Of a stretch of DNA of 64,000 bases, positions 1 through 10,582 are shown piece by piece. Both the position numbers and the translations under genes were made by a program. Every line of letters starts with the position of its first letter. The first letter of the stretch is position 1. The DNA is from Thinopyrum elongatum (lineage: Eukaryota; Streptophyta; Magnoliopsida; Poales; Poaceae): positions 515,223,257 through 515,287,256 of the forward strand of contig CM022297.1 in NCBI GenBank assembly GCA_011799875.1. Reading direction: 5' to 3'. Below the pieces are notes generated by a model. That model was not told where the DNA came from, made no database searches, and was given only the letters and a program-made list of their open reading frames with translations.

Positions 1-2
1 GC

Positions 3-356
3 CAGCCCTTGTCAGGAACGGCGACGCCGGAACTTGCTGAAGCCTGGGCGTTACGGCGTGCGGTCTTGCTTGCTTCTGATGAAGGTTTCTCTTCGGTTAT
101 CTTTGCTTCAGATTGCTTGTCCCTGGTGCAGCGTATGAATTCGTCGGCGGTCGACAGATCTGTTGTGGGCGCAGTGGTCGCGGACATCAAGCTGATGCTG
201 GAGCCTTTCTCCTGCGTCTCCTTTCGTCATGTCAGGCGGACTTTGAACTACTCGGCGCATATCCTAGCTAGGTCGTGTGAGAGTGCTGTTTCATGTTCTA
301 TTTTTCATTCTGCTCCGGACCTGATCTGGGAGATTTTGTGCTCTGAGGTTTCTTAA
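3..356 (+). pseudogene. LINE ORF2 C-terminus, RNase H domain (partial)
   Basis: The frame is open from the window edge and ends at TAA after about 117 codons. It looks like the RNase H-type domain found at the end of plant L1-type LINE ORF2 proteins, where it would degrade RNA in the RNA-DNA hybrid. Visible signatures are an acidic-helix segment PELAEAWALRRAV, an FASDCLSLVQRM strand-helix with its Asp, and the C-terminal RHVRRTLNYSAHILAR pattern (H, N and A spacing) typical of this family. The upstream reverse transcriptase lies outside the window, so completeness cannot be judged. No intron or promoter is visible. A host RNase H-like gene is the alternative, but the surrounding LINE debris favours a retroelement. 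Confidence 0.75.
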
Positions 357-664
357 TCAATATAGCGCCATAGTTCTGTCAAAAGTCCGAGTAGTTCTTG
401 GTTAGTTCTAGAATTACGCGTGTAGGAGCTGAGTTTTTTTGGAGTTGTCTTTTTTTTCAGAAGAGTTTTTTGGGAGTTGTCGAGGCTGGCGGTATGCCTC
501 CGTCCACCGCAGATCCCCTCCGCCTAGTTCCCTTCCGCTGTGTGGACATGGACTCTTCCCCACAAGCTCAGCTCCACAATCAACCCCCCTCCGCAAGACC
601 CATCGCCCCTTGATCCTGACAGATTTAGTTTACTGAATTAGTTTACTAGGCGGAGGGGTTTACG
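357..664. other. non-coding stretch after LINE 3' end
   Basis: This is probably 3' UTR or degraded LINE sequence. The short overlapping frames on both strands are of low complexity and show no recognisable domain. I see no clear poly(A) tail or target-site duplication. Confidence 0.3.
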
Positions 665-1102
665 GTGTACCAGAATGTTACAGAGTATTATCCTCCACCA
701 GAAAACGCAACGACATACACGGAGGACTATATATCAGCATATGCTAAGCTGGAGGTCACCAAGGCAATAAAGGATAAGGTTAAATACTATGTTTCTCCAA
801 CACAATATATAATGTTTTACCTCAATTATGAAAAGATCAAAAGAGCTTGTACCTTCTGTGGGGTTATGTTTCATAATGTTCAGTTCCGCCCAGCTAGAAG
901 AAAACTCATTCTGCACTTGCTACGCATCAAAGCCAATACTGCAGCTGTCCCATTTTCTTACCTTCGATTATGGATGGTCCAGCCAGCAAAAATACCTCAG
1001 GAGGTGCTGGATCAAGGAAGCATTGTTGGTGGTTTGTCTGAAGCTTTCAGAAAACATATGAGTCTCAACTCAATTAACTCTATCGCAATTCACCTCTTCG
1101 GA
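665..1102 (+). pseudogene. LINE-A ORF1 fragment with degenerate zinc knuckle
   Basis: An open frame of about 146 codons encodes a segment resembling the nucleic-acid-binding ORF1 proteins of plant LINEs (DUF4283 / zf-CCHC_4 type). The central part reads YEKIKRACTFCGVMFHNVQF. Two Cys and a His fit the C-x2-C-x4-H-x4-C knuckle, but the last Cys position is Arg, so the knuckle is broken. A second frame (828-1061) continues the same kind of sequence, which suggests a frameshift near 900-950. No authentic start is visible. The first Met is not near the usual N-terminus of such proteins. Family assignment is by pattern only. Confidence 0.45.
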
Positions 1103-1104
1103 TT

Positions 1105-3395
1105 TTATTTTTATTTTTGAAAAGAGGGGGAAATCCCTCGGCCTCTGCATCGAGAGATGCACACAACCTTTTGTTAATTATTTCAATGTTTACATGATCC
1201 AAGAGTAGAATAGTTCAAAGAAAGAAAAAACCACGTATGGCAGCTCAAAGGGCAAGGAAATAAAAAGAACTAGGAATAAATGAGCCTTCATGCATCACAA
1301 ATCCTACTAGCAGTCCGCCAACCAAATGGGTTGAATAAATCCCGAGCGACCATCTCTCATTGGTTGCACGCAAAGACCGTGGGCGCCCACTCCTCCTGCG
1401 TGCGAAGTAAGGACCACATATGAATCCAGCTGATGGCCTTGAAGATAACCTGCAAGAAATTTGGAAATTTTGTTCTGTTAAAAATACAGTTATTGCGAGA
1501 ATTCCAAATGGCCCAAAGTAAAGTACAAACCCCCACACAGATCTGAGACATCAACTTGGGATGGACCCCAACTAACCAGTTTGCAAACATATTCATACTA
1601 CTCGTCAGTGCAGGTAAATTAAATAGTATATGGACCGAGCGCCATAGTAGCTTGGCAAGCGGGCAGTGATGGAATAGATGATGAATCGACTCCTCATTAC
1701 CACAAAAGCAACACTTAGTGCATCCTTCCAAATTTTTTACAGATTATCTTTTGTCAGGATCGCCTGTCTATCCAAATACCACATGAAGATTTTTATTTTC
1801 AATGGGACTTTCAGTTTTCAAATAGTTGACCGTCATTGATGAGGTCCATATAAATAGATTTGACTGTAAAGACACCGGAGGTAGTCATCTTCCAATGGAA
1901 TGTGTCTGATTCATCTGTAAGGTTGACTGTCACCAGCCTTGTAACAAGATTTAACTAGTATGTCCATTTATCACCGGTTAGTGGTCGCCGAAATGCAACA
2001 TTCAACAGTACATGGCACATCACCGAGGCAACAAAGACATCTTTTTGTTGCGCAATATGATAAAGTCGCGGGTATTGCCTAGCTAGTGGCATATCCCCCA
2101 GCCATGTATCTTCCCAGAACCTAGTGGTTAAGCCATTGCCCACCACAAAAGCAACTTTGCAAAAAAAAATCATTTTTGACCCCATGAGGCCTTTCTAGAA
2201 AGGTGAGTCAGTTGGTTTGGCCTGAACATGAGAGAGGGTTTTAGAATGCAGGTACTTATCCCTAAGTAATTCTTGCCACACCCCGTCTTGCTCAGCAAAC
2301 ACTTGTTCTTAATCTCGAGGTCTTCCACCCCTAGACCCCCTAGGTCTTTTGGACGACGTATCGCATCCCACCTCGTCAGGCGGTATTTATGCTTGTGTTC
2401 ATCAGACTGGCAAAAGAATCTGGATATGTAGTAGTCCAATATTTTCCTTACCCCCATAAGACATAAACGTTCCCATCCAACAACAAATCTTTTTTCTTGA
2501 AGCAATCTTTAATACATTTCTATTCGTTGTTGAGGAGTTCACGAAAATGCATTGGAATATCAAGGTATATAAAAGGGAATGAGCTGGACTCAAAACCAAA
2601 AATTTGTTTGTACTAATCCTCTTCCTCTTTGGATTTTCCAAAACAGAAGAGTTCACTCTTGTGGAAATTAATCTTGAGATGCAATAACTGTTCGAATAAA
2701 TAGATAATAAGTTTCATATTTTAGGCCTTCTCAATGTTATGTTCCATAAAGATGATGGTGTCATCAGCATATTGTAGTACCGATATATACCTCACCATCC
2801 ACATGATGTGGTATTAAGCCGGCAACATGACCCGCTTCCTTGGCTCAGCTGATAAGAACCGCAAGAAAGTCATCAACAATATTGAATAGGATGGGCGACA
2901 CCCACGCTACCACCACTGACAAATGAGTTAATCCATTGACACCATTTGGGAAGCCTTTCATACGCATAACTTGTTGCAAGAAAGCCCATTTTACTTTGTC
3001 ATAGACTTTTTCAAAGTCCACCTTGAAGATAACTCCATCAAGTTTCTTCGAGTGCAACTCGTGAATCATTTCATGTAAGGCTACCCCCCCCCCCCAACAC
3101 ACTCTAGGATATGTCGCCCTAGCATGAATGACGTCTGTGTCGGTCTCACCACTTTGTGAGTGATCGCTGTCACACGATTTTTTGCCACTTTGGTGAAGAT
3201 TTTGAAAATAACATTAAGTAAACAAGTTGGACGAAACTGCTGAATTTTAATAGCCTCCTCCTTAGGAAGTAGGGTGATAATGCCAAAACTTTAACTTATA
3301 CAAGGGCAAATTCCCATTGTATAATTCTGCAAACATAGGCATAAAATCCCCTTTTATGACATAAAGAAAGCCAAGAAGTTCCAGGGATGGAAAAG
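1105..3395 (-). mobile_element. LINE-B, 5'-truncated L1-type retrotransposon inserted in LINE-A
   Basis: On the minus strand the order is reverse transcriptase (about 3380-2200), linker (2185-1955) and zinc-binding RVT domain (1731-1357). The 3' UTR is near 1104-1240. A T-rich tract on the plus strand at 1104-1121 would be its A-rich tail. A short hairpin-like motif near 1138-1165 (CTCTGCATCGAGAGATGCA) lies next to it. The right edge, where RT sequence stops and LINE-A ORF1 sequence resumes, is near 3395. 5' truncation is the normal outcome of target-primed reverse transcription. I did not find a convincing target-site duplication. Confidence 0.65.
1357..3380 (-). pseudogene. LINE-B ORF2 remnant: reverse transcriptase and zf-RVT
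   Basis: Translation of the minus strand in several frames gives a near-complete RT core. It starts with an FGIITLLPKEEA-like segment (about 3290), then QQFRPTCLLNV and a KVVRPTQTSFMLGRHILE segment (about 3110-3250). These are followed by DGVIFKVDFEKVYDKVKW (2990-3050), SPILFNI (about 2880) and the catalytic YADD box encoded at 2760-2771. Downstream come RLTRWDAIRRPKDLGGLGV (about 2320-2380), GNGLTTRFWEDTWLGD (about 2085-2135) and the CCFCGNEESIHHLFHHC zinc-binding domain (about 1655-1710). At least four frame changes and several stops make it non-functional. The DD of YADD is intact. Confidence 0.8.
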
Positions 3396-3404
3396 GAGGC
3401 AGCT

Positions 3405-4310
3405 AAAAGTTTAAACATGTTGAACCAAGGCATGGGAACTTCTTTACGGCCCATGGAGGCCCAAAATGAAGAAATGGGTGTGTTAGCTGCATCTCCTCGG
3501 GTTCAGATAGAGGTCTCTCCATAGATATTTGTACAATGTGTCATGTGAGCTTCCATTTGCTCAGGCACATGATGTTGCAACTCTAGTGGGATCTCAGGTG
3601 CAAATACATCTGCAATAGCCATTTATAAGTCAGCAGCAAGCACATCATAATACTAGTTCTTTCAAACATCTCTTCAAATTCCTACTCATGCAACAATAGT
3701 GAGCACATAATAAAACCATGAGCTCAATCAGGATAGATCAACACAAGTAAATGTCAGACTGAAGACAACAATCAAGAGAGCGGCACATGGAGGAAGAGAT
3801 GGACCTACCTCAGATCAGGATGATGATGCACGCAAAATCAGATTTAAATATGCCCTGCCTCAATCTCCATAATACTCAGGTACATCATCCTCCAGACCTC
3901 ATACACCTGAAATGTGATATACTAAAGCTCAAGAGAGCCAAGTGGATAATCTCCTTTATCCATCAATTGTGCAATACCAAAGAGCAAGAGACAGAGACAT
4001 GCATAGAAAGTTTAGAGCCAAGCACACATGAAATATCTGAAGAAGGGGATGAGACAATACTAGCTGGGACAAGAGAGGACCAGGGAATGAGTTTGACAGT
4101 ACCTATGATTCACGGATGTACGACACTCACGGCACAACCTCACTTCAAGAAATGATCAACATGACATGGCGTTTTCTTTTGGCTTTCAGTTTGGCAACGT
4201 TGGGACGAATGATGCTACCTCAGCAGGGGATATGGAAGGTGTGGAACACAATATGCAGCAAGCTTCTCTTCAGGCAACGATGTCAACCTTGAAGGTGCCA
4301 CAGTCACAAT
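3405..4310 (+). pseudogene. LINE-A ORF1 C-terminal region (degraded)
   Basis: The region carries hydrophilic, Gln/Asp/Ser-rich reading frames that lie directly upstream of the endonuclease ORF, where the ORF1 tail is expected. Short segments such as RPMEAQNEEMGVLAASPRV (about 3450) are in frame with nothing longer. A 122-codon frame at 3787-4155 covers the middle but in a different phase. I recognise no folded domain. Assignment to ORF1 rests on position and on the low-complexity polar composition usual for this part of the protein. Confidence 0.4.
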
Positions 4311-4311
4311 G

Positions 4312-5250
4312 ATTCTTCTAGCTTGGAACTGTCGATGATTGGGCAAGAGACTCGACAGTAACAGAATGAACTAGCTTGCCAAGTTGATGTCCTCTACTCC
4401 AGTCAAGGTATCTTTCATTTTTGAAACTAAATCTTCTAAATTTAAATCTTTAGATCTTATTAATAGATTTCCAATTGTTCAAAGTATTGTGGCACCAGCT
4501 AATGGATCAGGAGGTCTTTGGTTCTATGGGATGACGACATCAACTTTACGTTAGTTAGATCAACTCCTAGTATGATACTCCCTCCGTTCCTAAATATAGG
4601 GTGTATAGTTTTTGGCAGGGAAATTAAAGAACGCACGTGGAGAGAAAATTTCATAAATTTTGGGCGAGATTACACCTGACGAATTGACATGAGAAAATAT
4701 ATGAGCTTGCATGATATAAGGAAATGTAATCAAATCCCTAAAAAAATTATCCAAACGAGTTGTGCAATGCAATACGCCTTATATTTCGGATTTTTTCTCA
4801 AAAATCTATACACCTTATATCAAGGAATGGAGGGAGTATTAGGTTACATCGTAAATACTAGCAATGGTTAAGCTTTTGCTCTAGACTATATGTATGGAGA
4901 CTCAAATCACTGTAATAGTAGTAGGTTGTGGCAGGAAGTAGTTGGCTTTGCTAATGATAAGCATGGTAGGACTTTATTTTGTATGGGTGCAATACATGAC
5001 TTGATGTACTTTCATAAAAAAATGACCATAATGTTCATTATAATCATATCTAATCTTTCTGCTCTCTTGTTAAGAAGTGTGGTTTAATGAATTTAGGCTA
5101 CAATGGTCATGCTTATACCTGGACAAACAGTAGATTCTCTTCCAAGCCTATTCATGAAAGAACTGGTCATTGTTTTGCTAATGCTGAATGGTGTTCATTA
5201 TTTCCTAATGTAAATGTTTATATAACTTACCTGTCCTATTGAGTGATTGC
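4312..5250 (+). pseudogene. LINE-A ORF2 N-terminus, APE-type endonuclease (interrupted)
   Basis: The frame begins ATGATTCTTCTAGCTTGGAA, giving MILLAWNCR, the usual start of plant LINE endonucleases that nick target DNA for reverse transcription. A stop follows where Gly is expected. Further on the translation matches the family pattern: LAKLMSSTPVKVSFIFETK (metal-binding Glu region), GSGGLWF, then after the MITE YGDSNHCNSSRLWQEV and a GRTLFCMGAIHDLMY segment, where the usual GD-N box has decayed. The tail LGYNGHAYTWTNSRFSSKPI fits the end of the domain. The Stowaway MITE interrupts the fold and several stops are present. No RT follows, because an LTR retrotransposon begins at 5267. Confidence 0.7.
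4578..4836. mobile_element. Stowaway-like MITE
   Basis: This is a 259-bp element bounded by inverted repeats that begin CTCCCTCCGTTCCTAAATA on the left and, on the opposite strand, CTCCCTCCATTCCTTGATA on the right. Similarity continues inward past GGTGTATAG. It is flanked on both sides by the dinucleotide TA (4576-4577 and 4837-4838), the target duplication of Tc1/mariner-type MITEs. It has no coding capacity and splits the LINE-A endonuclease. Confidence 0.92.
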
Positions 5251-5266
5251 TTCCTGCTGCATGAAG

Positions 5267-6764
5267 TGTTGGGCCCCCAAGAGGAAGGGTTTGTAGCAAG
5301 TAACAGGTAAAACCTTCAGTTGAGAACCAAGGTTTATCTAACCAGCATGAGCACTTGAATTACAGCCAATGATCAGTACCTGCACATAATTACAAAACTT
5401 CTTCTTGGTCCCCAACCAAACTAGTGAGATTGTCAGTCTTAGTAGCCTTGCTAGTTACATGAATTAATAAGTAGTGTGCTAGGAATTGATGATTGTAAAC
5501 AAGTAAAGGAAACAGTTCAGATTGTAAAGAACAGAAAGAAAGTTTGATTGAGGTTGTGATTATGAGGTATAAGTGGACTGGCATCCATAACTTCACTAGT
5601 GGTGAACAAATTACAGTTGCATATCGATTAAATTGCATTTTTTATGAGTATGATTATACATGGCATAATTGCATATAGGCATCACATCCGGATATGCATA
5701 GACCATTAATCCAACATCATCTATAGCTAATACTCCACCCCAAGACCGCTGTCCAGCATGCATCTCAAATATTAAGTAAAAAAGAGTATTGCATTAAGTA
5801 TGATGACATGATGTAGATCCTATATTGTCTTCACACTGCTTTTAAAGGACAACTAATCAACTATCTTTTTATCTTTAGTGGCAACACCACAATACAAGCC
5901 TTTTCCACTTTCTGTCACTGCGGTAGATTACTTGCAAGATTGAACCCAACTAACATACACAACTCCCTCTTGGAGATCGTTCATCTAAACATGGCCAGTG
6001 CAAGACCAATAGATCGAAGAAAATATATGTCTATAAATTATGCAGGAAAGAACTCATAAGAATCCAGAAAAAAATCATATATAGATCTGATCATAAAGTG
6101 ACAATTCATCACACCGCAAGAAACACACAAATAAAGATTACATCAAATGGATCACAATCATGTAGGGCAGCTCATGTGATCATTATATTGAAGAACAAGG
6201 GAGAGATTGCCATCTAGCTACTACTATGGACCCATAGTCCAAAGGAAACTACTTACGAGCGATCATGGTAGTAGCAAGGTTGATGTAGATGGCCATCGTG
6301 ATGATTTCCCCTCCGGCAGAGTACCGGAAAAGGCCTACAGATTGGATCGCGACGGAACAGACATGTGCGACGGCGAAAAAAATCCTCGATAATTATTTTC
6401 AGGGTTTTCAGAGCATCATAAAGGTAGCGGAAGAAAAATGCGGTGGAGAAGCCTCCTGTGGGGCCCACGCGACCACCCCCTGGCCATGCCGCCTGGCCAC
6501 ATGGGGCCCACATGACTCCCCCAGGCGGGGCCAGGTGGCTCTAGAAGCTTCCCGACTAAAAAAAAATTCATTTCTGGAATTTTTTGGGCTCTGTAAAATT
6601 GCTTTTTCTGAAAAAAAAAAGTAGAAAACAGCAACTGGCACTACGCACTGAATTAATAGGTTAGTCCAAAAAAATAATAAAAATTGATGCCAAAACTATG
6701 CCAAAGTAATATAATTGTAGCATGAAACAATAAAAAAAATTGTAGATACGTTTAGGACGTATCA
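5267..6764 (-). repeat. 3' LTR of the minus-strand retrotransposon
   Basis: The LTR is 1498 bp, with TG...CA ends in element orientation. It shares its last 450 bp or so with 10583-11041 (for example the GGGCCCAACA end, and GGTTTAT and GCCTTGCTAGTTACA blocks), with many substitutions and indels. The pair is clearly older than the LTR pair at 11351/17131. The open frames near 6207-6640 are chance frames inside the LTR. Confidence 0.75.
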
Positions 6765-9582
6765 GCGTCCCCAAGCTTAAACCCTGCTCGTCCTTGAGTA
6801 GGCAGATGATAAAAAAATAATTTTTGATTGTGAATGCTACCTTAACATGAACATGATCAAATGACATAATCTCCAGGTATTTAACTCAAAATTAGAGCGA
6901 TGCAATGCATTTAACTATAATTGATATTAAACAAGTAATGTCAAGACATAATGATAAACAACTATTGTCTTTCATGAATCAATGCATCAAATTGGAGTTC
7001 TCGTGCACGGTTTAAAAAGAATGTCAATATTATGTTGGGAACTTAGCATCACTTTTGTCTTTCGTACGCTTACTATGGGTAATCTTATCATAACCATACC
7101 CTAGGCCGACCAAGTACTTTAGCACCTAATGGGAAAAAAGAATAATGATGGAGGTTTAGAAGAAGTCAAAAATGAAGAAAGTCTTGCATCAACGCAACTG
7201 ATCATTAGGCAATGGAGAAGCTTTATAATTGATGTTAATGTAATGAGTAGGGATTGCCATGCAACAGATGCACTAGAGTTATAAGTGTATGAAAGCTCTC
7301 CTAATGGACTAGTAGGGTGTGCATTCAACTTGCTAGCTCATGAAGACCTAGAGCGTTTGAGGAAGCTCATCCTTGGAATATATAAGCCAAGTTCTATAAT
7401 GTAAAAGTCCCCAACTAGTATATGAACATGAAGCATATGAAAACTCTCTATATGAAATGCAGTATTGTTACTTTGAAGCACTTTATGATATCTGCTAAAA
7501 CCAGGTGCTACTTTGAAGCACAAGTGTATACTAAAAAGGAATAGTAGTGTTGCTTCCTCTCTCTTTTTCTCTCTTTAGCACTTTTGTTCTTTCTTGTTTT
7601 TCTCTTTCTTTTTTCTTTTCTTATAACCTCACAGGTAGGAGCAACACTCTATAATGATGATCAATACACTTTGAATTTACTTATAACTCATTACAACTAA
7701 GTAATAAACATGATGTAGAAACTCCTATGAATGCCTCTGGTAGTGTACCAAGATGTATCTAGCGTAGCATATATGAAACAATGATGAACGGTGGCCTTGC
7801 CACAATAATATCATGACAGCTCTATATGATCATGCAAATCAATATGGCAATGACAAATAACATCTCTAGTCATGTAATGTAAATGATGATGGATGTTGCA
7901 TGGCAATATATCTCGGAATGGCTATGGAAATGCCATAATAGATAGGTATGGTGGCTGTTTTGAGGAAGATGGGTGTTTTATGTCTAGGAGAACAAGAGGA
8001 AGTCCTCCCATGGGGTTTGGATGTATCAGCGAAGTATGCACCATGTCTCAATGTGAGAGTGGGCAATGCTCTATACCGAAAAGGCTAGCAATATGAAGGT
8101 AAAGTGGAAGTGCAGGTAAAGCTTCAACTCACTACTAGTCATAAGAACTCAAATACTTATTACAAGTTTTCATAGCATTAACATAGAACCATGCAATCAA
8201 ATACTCCGAGGGGGTAGTTTGGCGGTGCCGAAGCTCTATTGCGCATCCCGGCCTAAATCTAGTTGCTGGTTATTTACGATGTACCCTTTGACGCACTAGT
8301 TAATAGAGTAATGCTTAAAAGTTCGCAACTTAGGTTGATTAATGAAAGAAAAGAACATTTGTCAAACCCTTCAACACTTCATCATTACTTAACGCCAACT
8401 TTTTACCAACATGTTCAATCATTACACCCTCAATATCTCAAAACAATTGCAAAGAATCCAAATCTCAAGTTTATATCACCTAGAAATAGTTCATGCAAAT
8501 TTTAATTACACCACCCATGCATACCTATTACTTTTAGTACCAATCATATTAAAACATGCCAACAACCAATTAGTATTCAACTCTACAAAAATATATATAA
8601 GTGAAGTAAGAGAGTTCTAATAGTTTCTAAAAGGACAACCGCCATGCTCTAAAAAATATAAGTGAAGCAAAAGAGCAATTCTATAAATGCATGGCTATGG
8701 GTAACTCCCTAAGCATATTTATTTAGGTGTAATGATTGCAAAGACCAGCAAACAAAAGCAAAATACGCTCCAAGAATAACACATATCATGTGCACAAATG
8801 AAAACATAAGTCCAACCAAGACAAACCGATAATTGTTGTTGAAGAAAGGGGAATGCCTTGTGCATCCCCAAGCTTAGACGCTTCAGACTTCTTGAAATAT
8901 TTTCTTGGGGTGCCTTGGGAATCCCCAAGATTGAGCTTTTGCATCTCCTTTATTCTCCTCATATCACTTTCTCACCTGGGTCTTAAAAACTTCATCCACA
9001 CAAAACTTCACAAAACTTGGTGAGATGGGTTAGCATAAACAAAACTCAAATCTTAACATGCCATGTTGTAACAAATTGACAAAATTATAATCCAACATGA
9101 GCTACTATATGCTAACACATTTTTAAAATTCCTACCCCCCCCCCCCAATAGGAACATTAAAAGGGCAAACATAGGCAAGCAATGAAACTATAACAGCAAT
9201 ATGTCAAAACAAAACAAACTGTAAAGACATAATTTTCATCTATACTTCTGCAACTCCAAAAATTCTAACAAATTACCACGTGCGGAGAACTTAAGTATGC
9301 TTATTGTGTGAAAATTTCAACATTTTAGCATGTTCTGTCCAACCACAAAAAATTAGAACATAACGGAAAACTTTCTGTTTCAGTACAACAACTCACAGAC
9401 TTGCAATCTTAACATGGAAATGGTTATACCTAGCACTTAATTTTAAAAAAAAGATGCAAAAAAGATTTTTATAGAAGCATCAACCTTATTGAAGATGAAT
9501 ACATGTTGTCTCCTACAAGCTCTTTCTTTATAGCCATTAAGATAGGCTTGCAATTTTAATGATGCTCACATGAAAATTGGAA
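6765..9582 (-). other. non-coding internal region of the minus-strand retrotransposon
   Basis: About 2.8 kb without a credible ORF. It starts with the polypurine-side motif next to the LTR (6765-6800 on the plus strand, CCCCAAGCTTAAACCCTGCT). It includes pyrimidine-rich runs at 7555-7625, a C11 tract near 9137, and blocks also present in the plus-strand element at 14900-16400. One shared block is at 7890-7965 (matching 15890-15955 inverted). Another is the CCCCAAGCTTAG region near 8865 (matching about 14950-15040). Confidence 0.65.
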
Positions 9583-10323
9583 TTAAAGTAGAAAAGGGAG
9601 CATCAAAAAGTATATATCAAACTCATTTAAGTCTAACCCACTTCTATGCATAGGCATCATATAAGTAAACAAATTATTAGGACAAGCAATCCGTAGTATA
9701 GGCAAGAGAGAAGAATGTAACTTTAAAACTTTAATCATGAAGAGAGGTAGTTTAGTAGCATGGAAATTTCTATAACCATATTTCCCTCTCTCATAATAAT
9801 TACATGTAGGATCATAATGAAACTCCATAATATAGCTATCCCCTAAGACATTCTCATCATGATCCACATGCACATAGATTTTATCACTCTCCAAAATAGT
9901 GGGATCATTACTACCTAAAGTCAAGACCTCTCTAAACCCACTTTCAATAATATTGCAAACATTGTTATCAATAATAGATTCATCATATGTCTGAAATAAA
10001 TTTTCAAGGTCACAAGAAATATCATAATTGTCTCCCCAATCATGATCATCATAATAAGTGGTAGGCGTAACAAAATCATCCTCAATAGTGCCTACAGACA
10101 TAGTGTCACCATAAAAAGCAATACTTTCATCAAGTGTGTCATTATTTGGAGTAGCAACATCTTTTTCTTTATCAATATATTCATCATCTTCATCACTTGA
10201 ATCATAAAGTTTATCATGTCTATTCAAATCAAACTTACCATTTAATGAGCATAGCCCAATAGCCTCTTCTTTAGCTATTGGTCGAAAGTATGAAATAGCT
10301 TTGAGAAGTTCAGAAGCTATCAT
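9583..10323 (-). CDS. acidic ORF of non-autonomous LTR retrotransposon, unknown function
   Basis: A 246-codon frame starts at an ATG about 210 bp inside the primer site, the position where gag normally begins. The first half is strongly acidic (YDSSDEDDEYIDKEKDV, then DDHDWGDNYD). The second half contains HVDHDENVLGDSYIMEFHYD and a hydrophobic, Tyr-rich tail. I see no CCHC knuckle, protease, RT or integrase motif. The frame has stayed open although the LTRs have diverged, so it may be useful to mobilisation in trans or simply lucky. I cannot name a domain. A degenerate gag derivative is the most likely origin. Confidence 0.5.
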   Translation of the reverse strand: MIASELLKAISYFRPIAKEEAIGLCSLNGKFDLNRHDKLYDSSDEDDEYIDKEKDVATPNNDTLDESIAFYGDTMSVGTIEDDFVTPTTYYDDHDWGDNYDISCDLENLFQTYDESIIDNNVCNIIESGFREVLTLGSNDPTILESDKIYVHVDHDENVLGDSYIMEFHYDPTCNYYERGKYGYRNFHATKLPLFMIKVLKLHSSLLPILRIACPNNLFTYMMPMHRSGLDLNEFDIYFLMLPFLL

Positions 10324-10533
10324 TTTATCTTTACTTGCCTTTGTGTGTCAATAAGGTTGATGCTATGACAAGGTAAAAGAAAACTAGCATGCTGAACTTT
10401 CAATATTTTGGGTATTTTTGAGTTTTTCAAAAAGCAGAAAAGCAAGATAACAACTAATGAAAAGAAATTAAGCAAGATAGATAACAAGGAAGTAAAGTAA
10501 AGGAGTGTAGGACCTATGGTGGTAATCAAAGAC

Positions 10534-10551
10534 TCCCCGACAATGGCACCA
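10534..10551 (-). promoter_or_regulatory. decayed primer-binding site (tRNA-Asp)
   Basis: On the minus strand the site reads TGGTGCCATTGTCGGGGA. A perfect complement of the plant tRNA-Asp 3' end is TGGCGCCGTTGCCGGGGA, as found at 12941-12958. The three differences are all C-to-T or G-to-A. It lies 31 bp inside the LTR boundary at 10582/10583. Confidence 0.75.
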
Positions 10552-10582
10552 GAAAAGGCTTGCTTCCTCTAATCTAGGAAGG

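Larger units (their letters stand above)
665..5250 (+). mobile_element. LINE-A, degraded L1-type retrotransposon (ORF1 plus endonuclease)
   Basis: Plus-strand fragments in LINE order are an ORF1 zinc-knuckle region (665-1102), a hydrophilic ORF1 tail (about 3405-4310) and the start of ORF2 with an APE-type endonuclease (4312-5250). Two insertions separate them: the minus-strand LINE-B (about 1105-3395) and a Stowaway MITE (4578-4836). The reverse transcriptase is missing, because the element is cut off by the LTR retrotransposon that begins at 5267. The joining of these pieces into one element is inferred from order and orientation. No target-site duplication was found. Confidence 0.55.

Noticed and set aside
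3787..4155. Stand-alone 122-codon gene
   Set aside because: Position and composition fit the ORF1 tail of LINE-A. No start context or independent support.
6207..6641. Overlapping frames with GPHVARRHGQ-type sequence
   Set aside because: They fall inside the LTR at 5267-6764 and occur on both strands, so they are chance frames.
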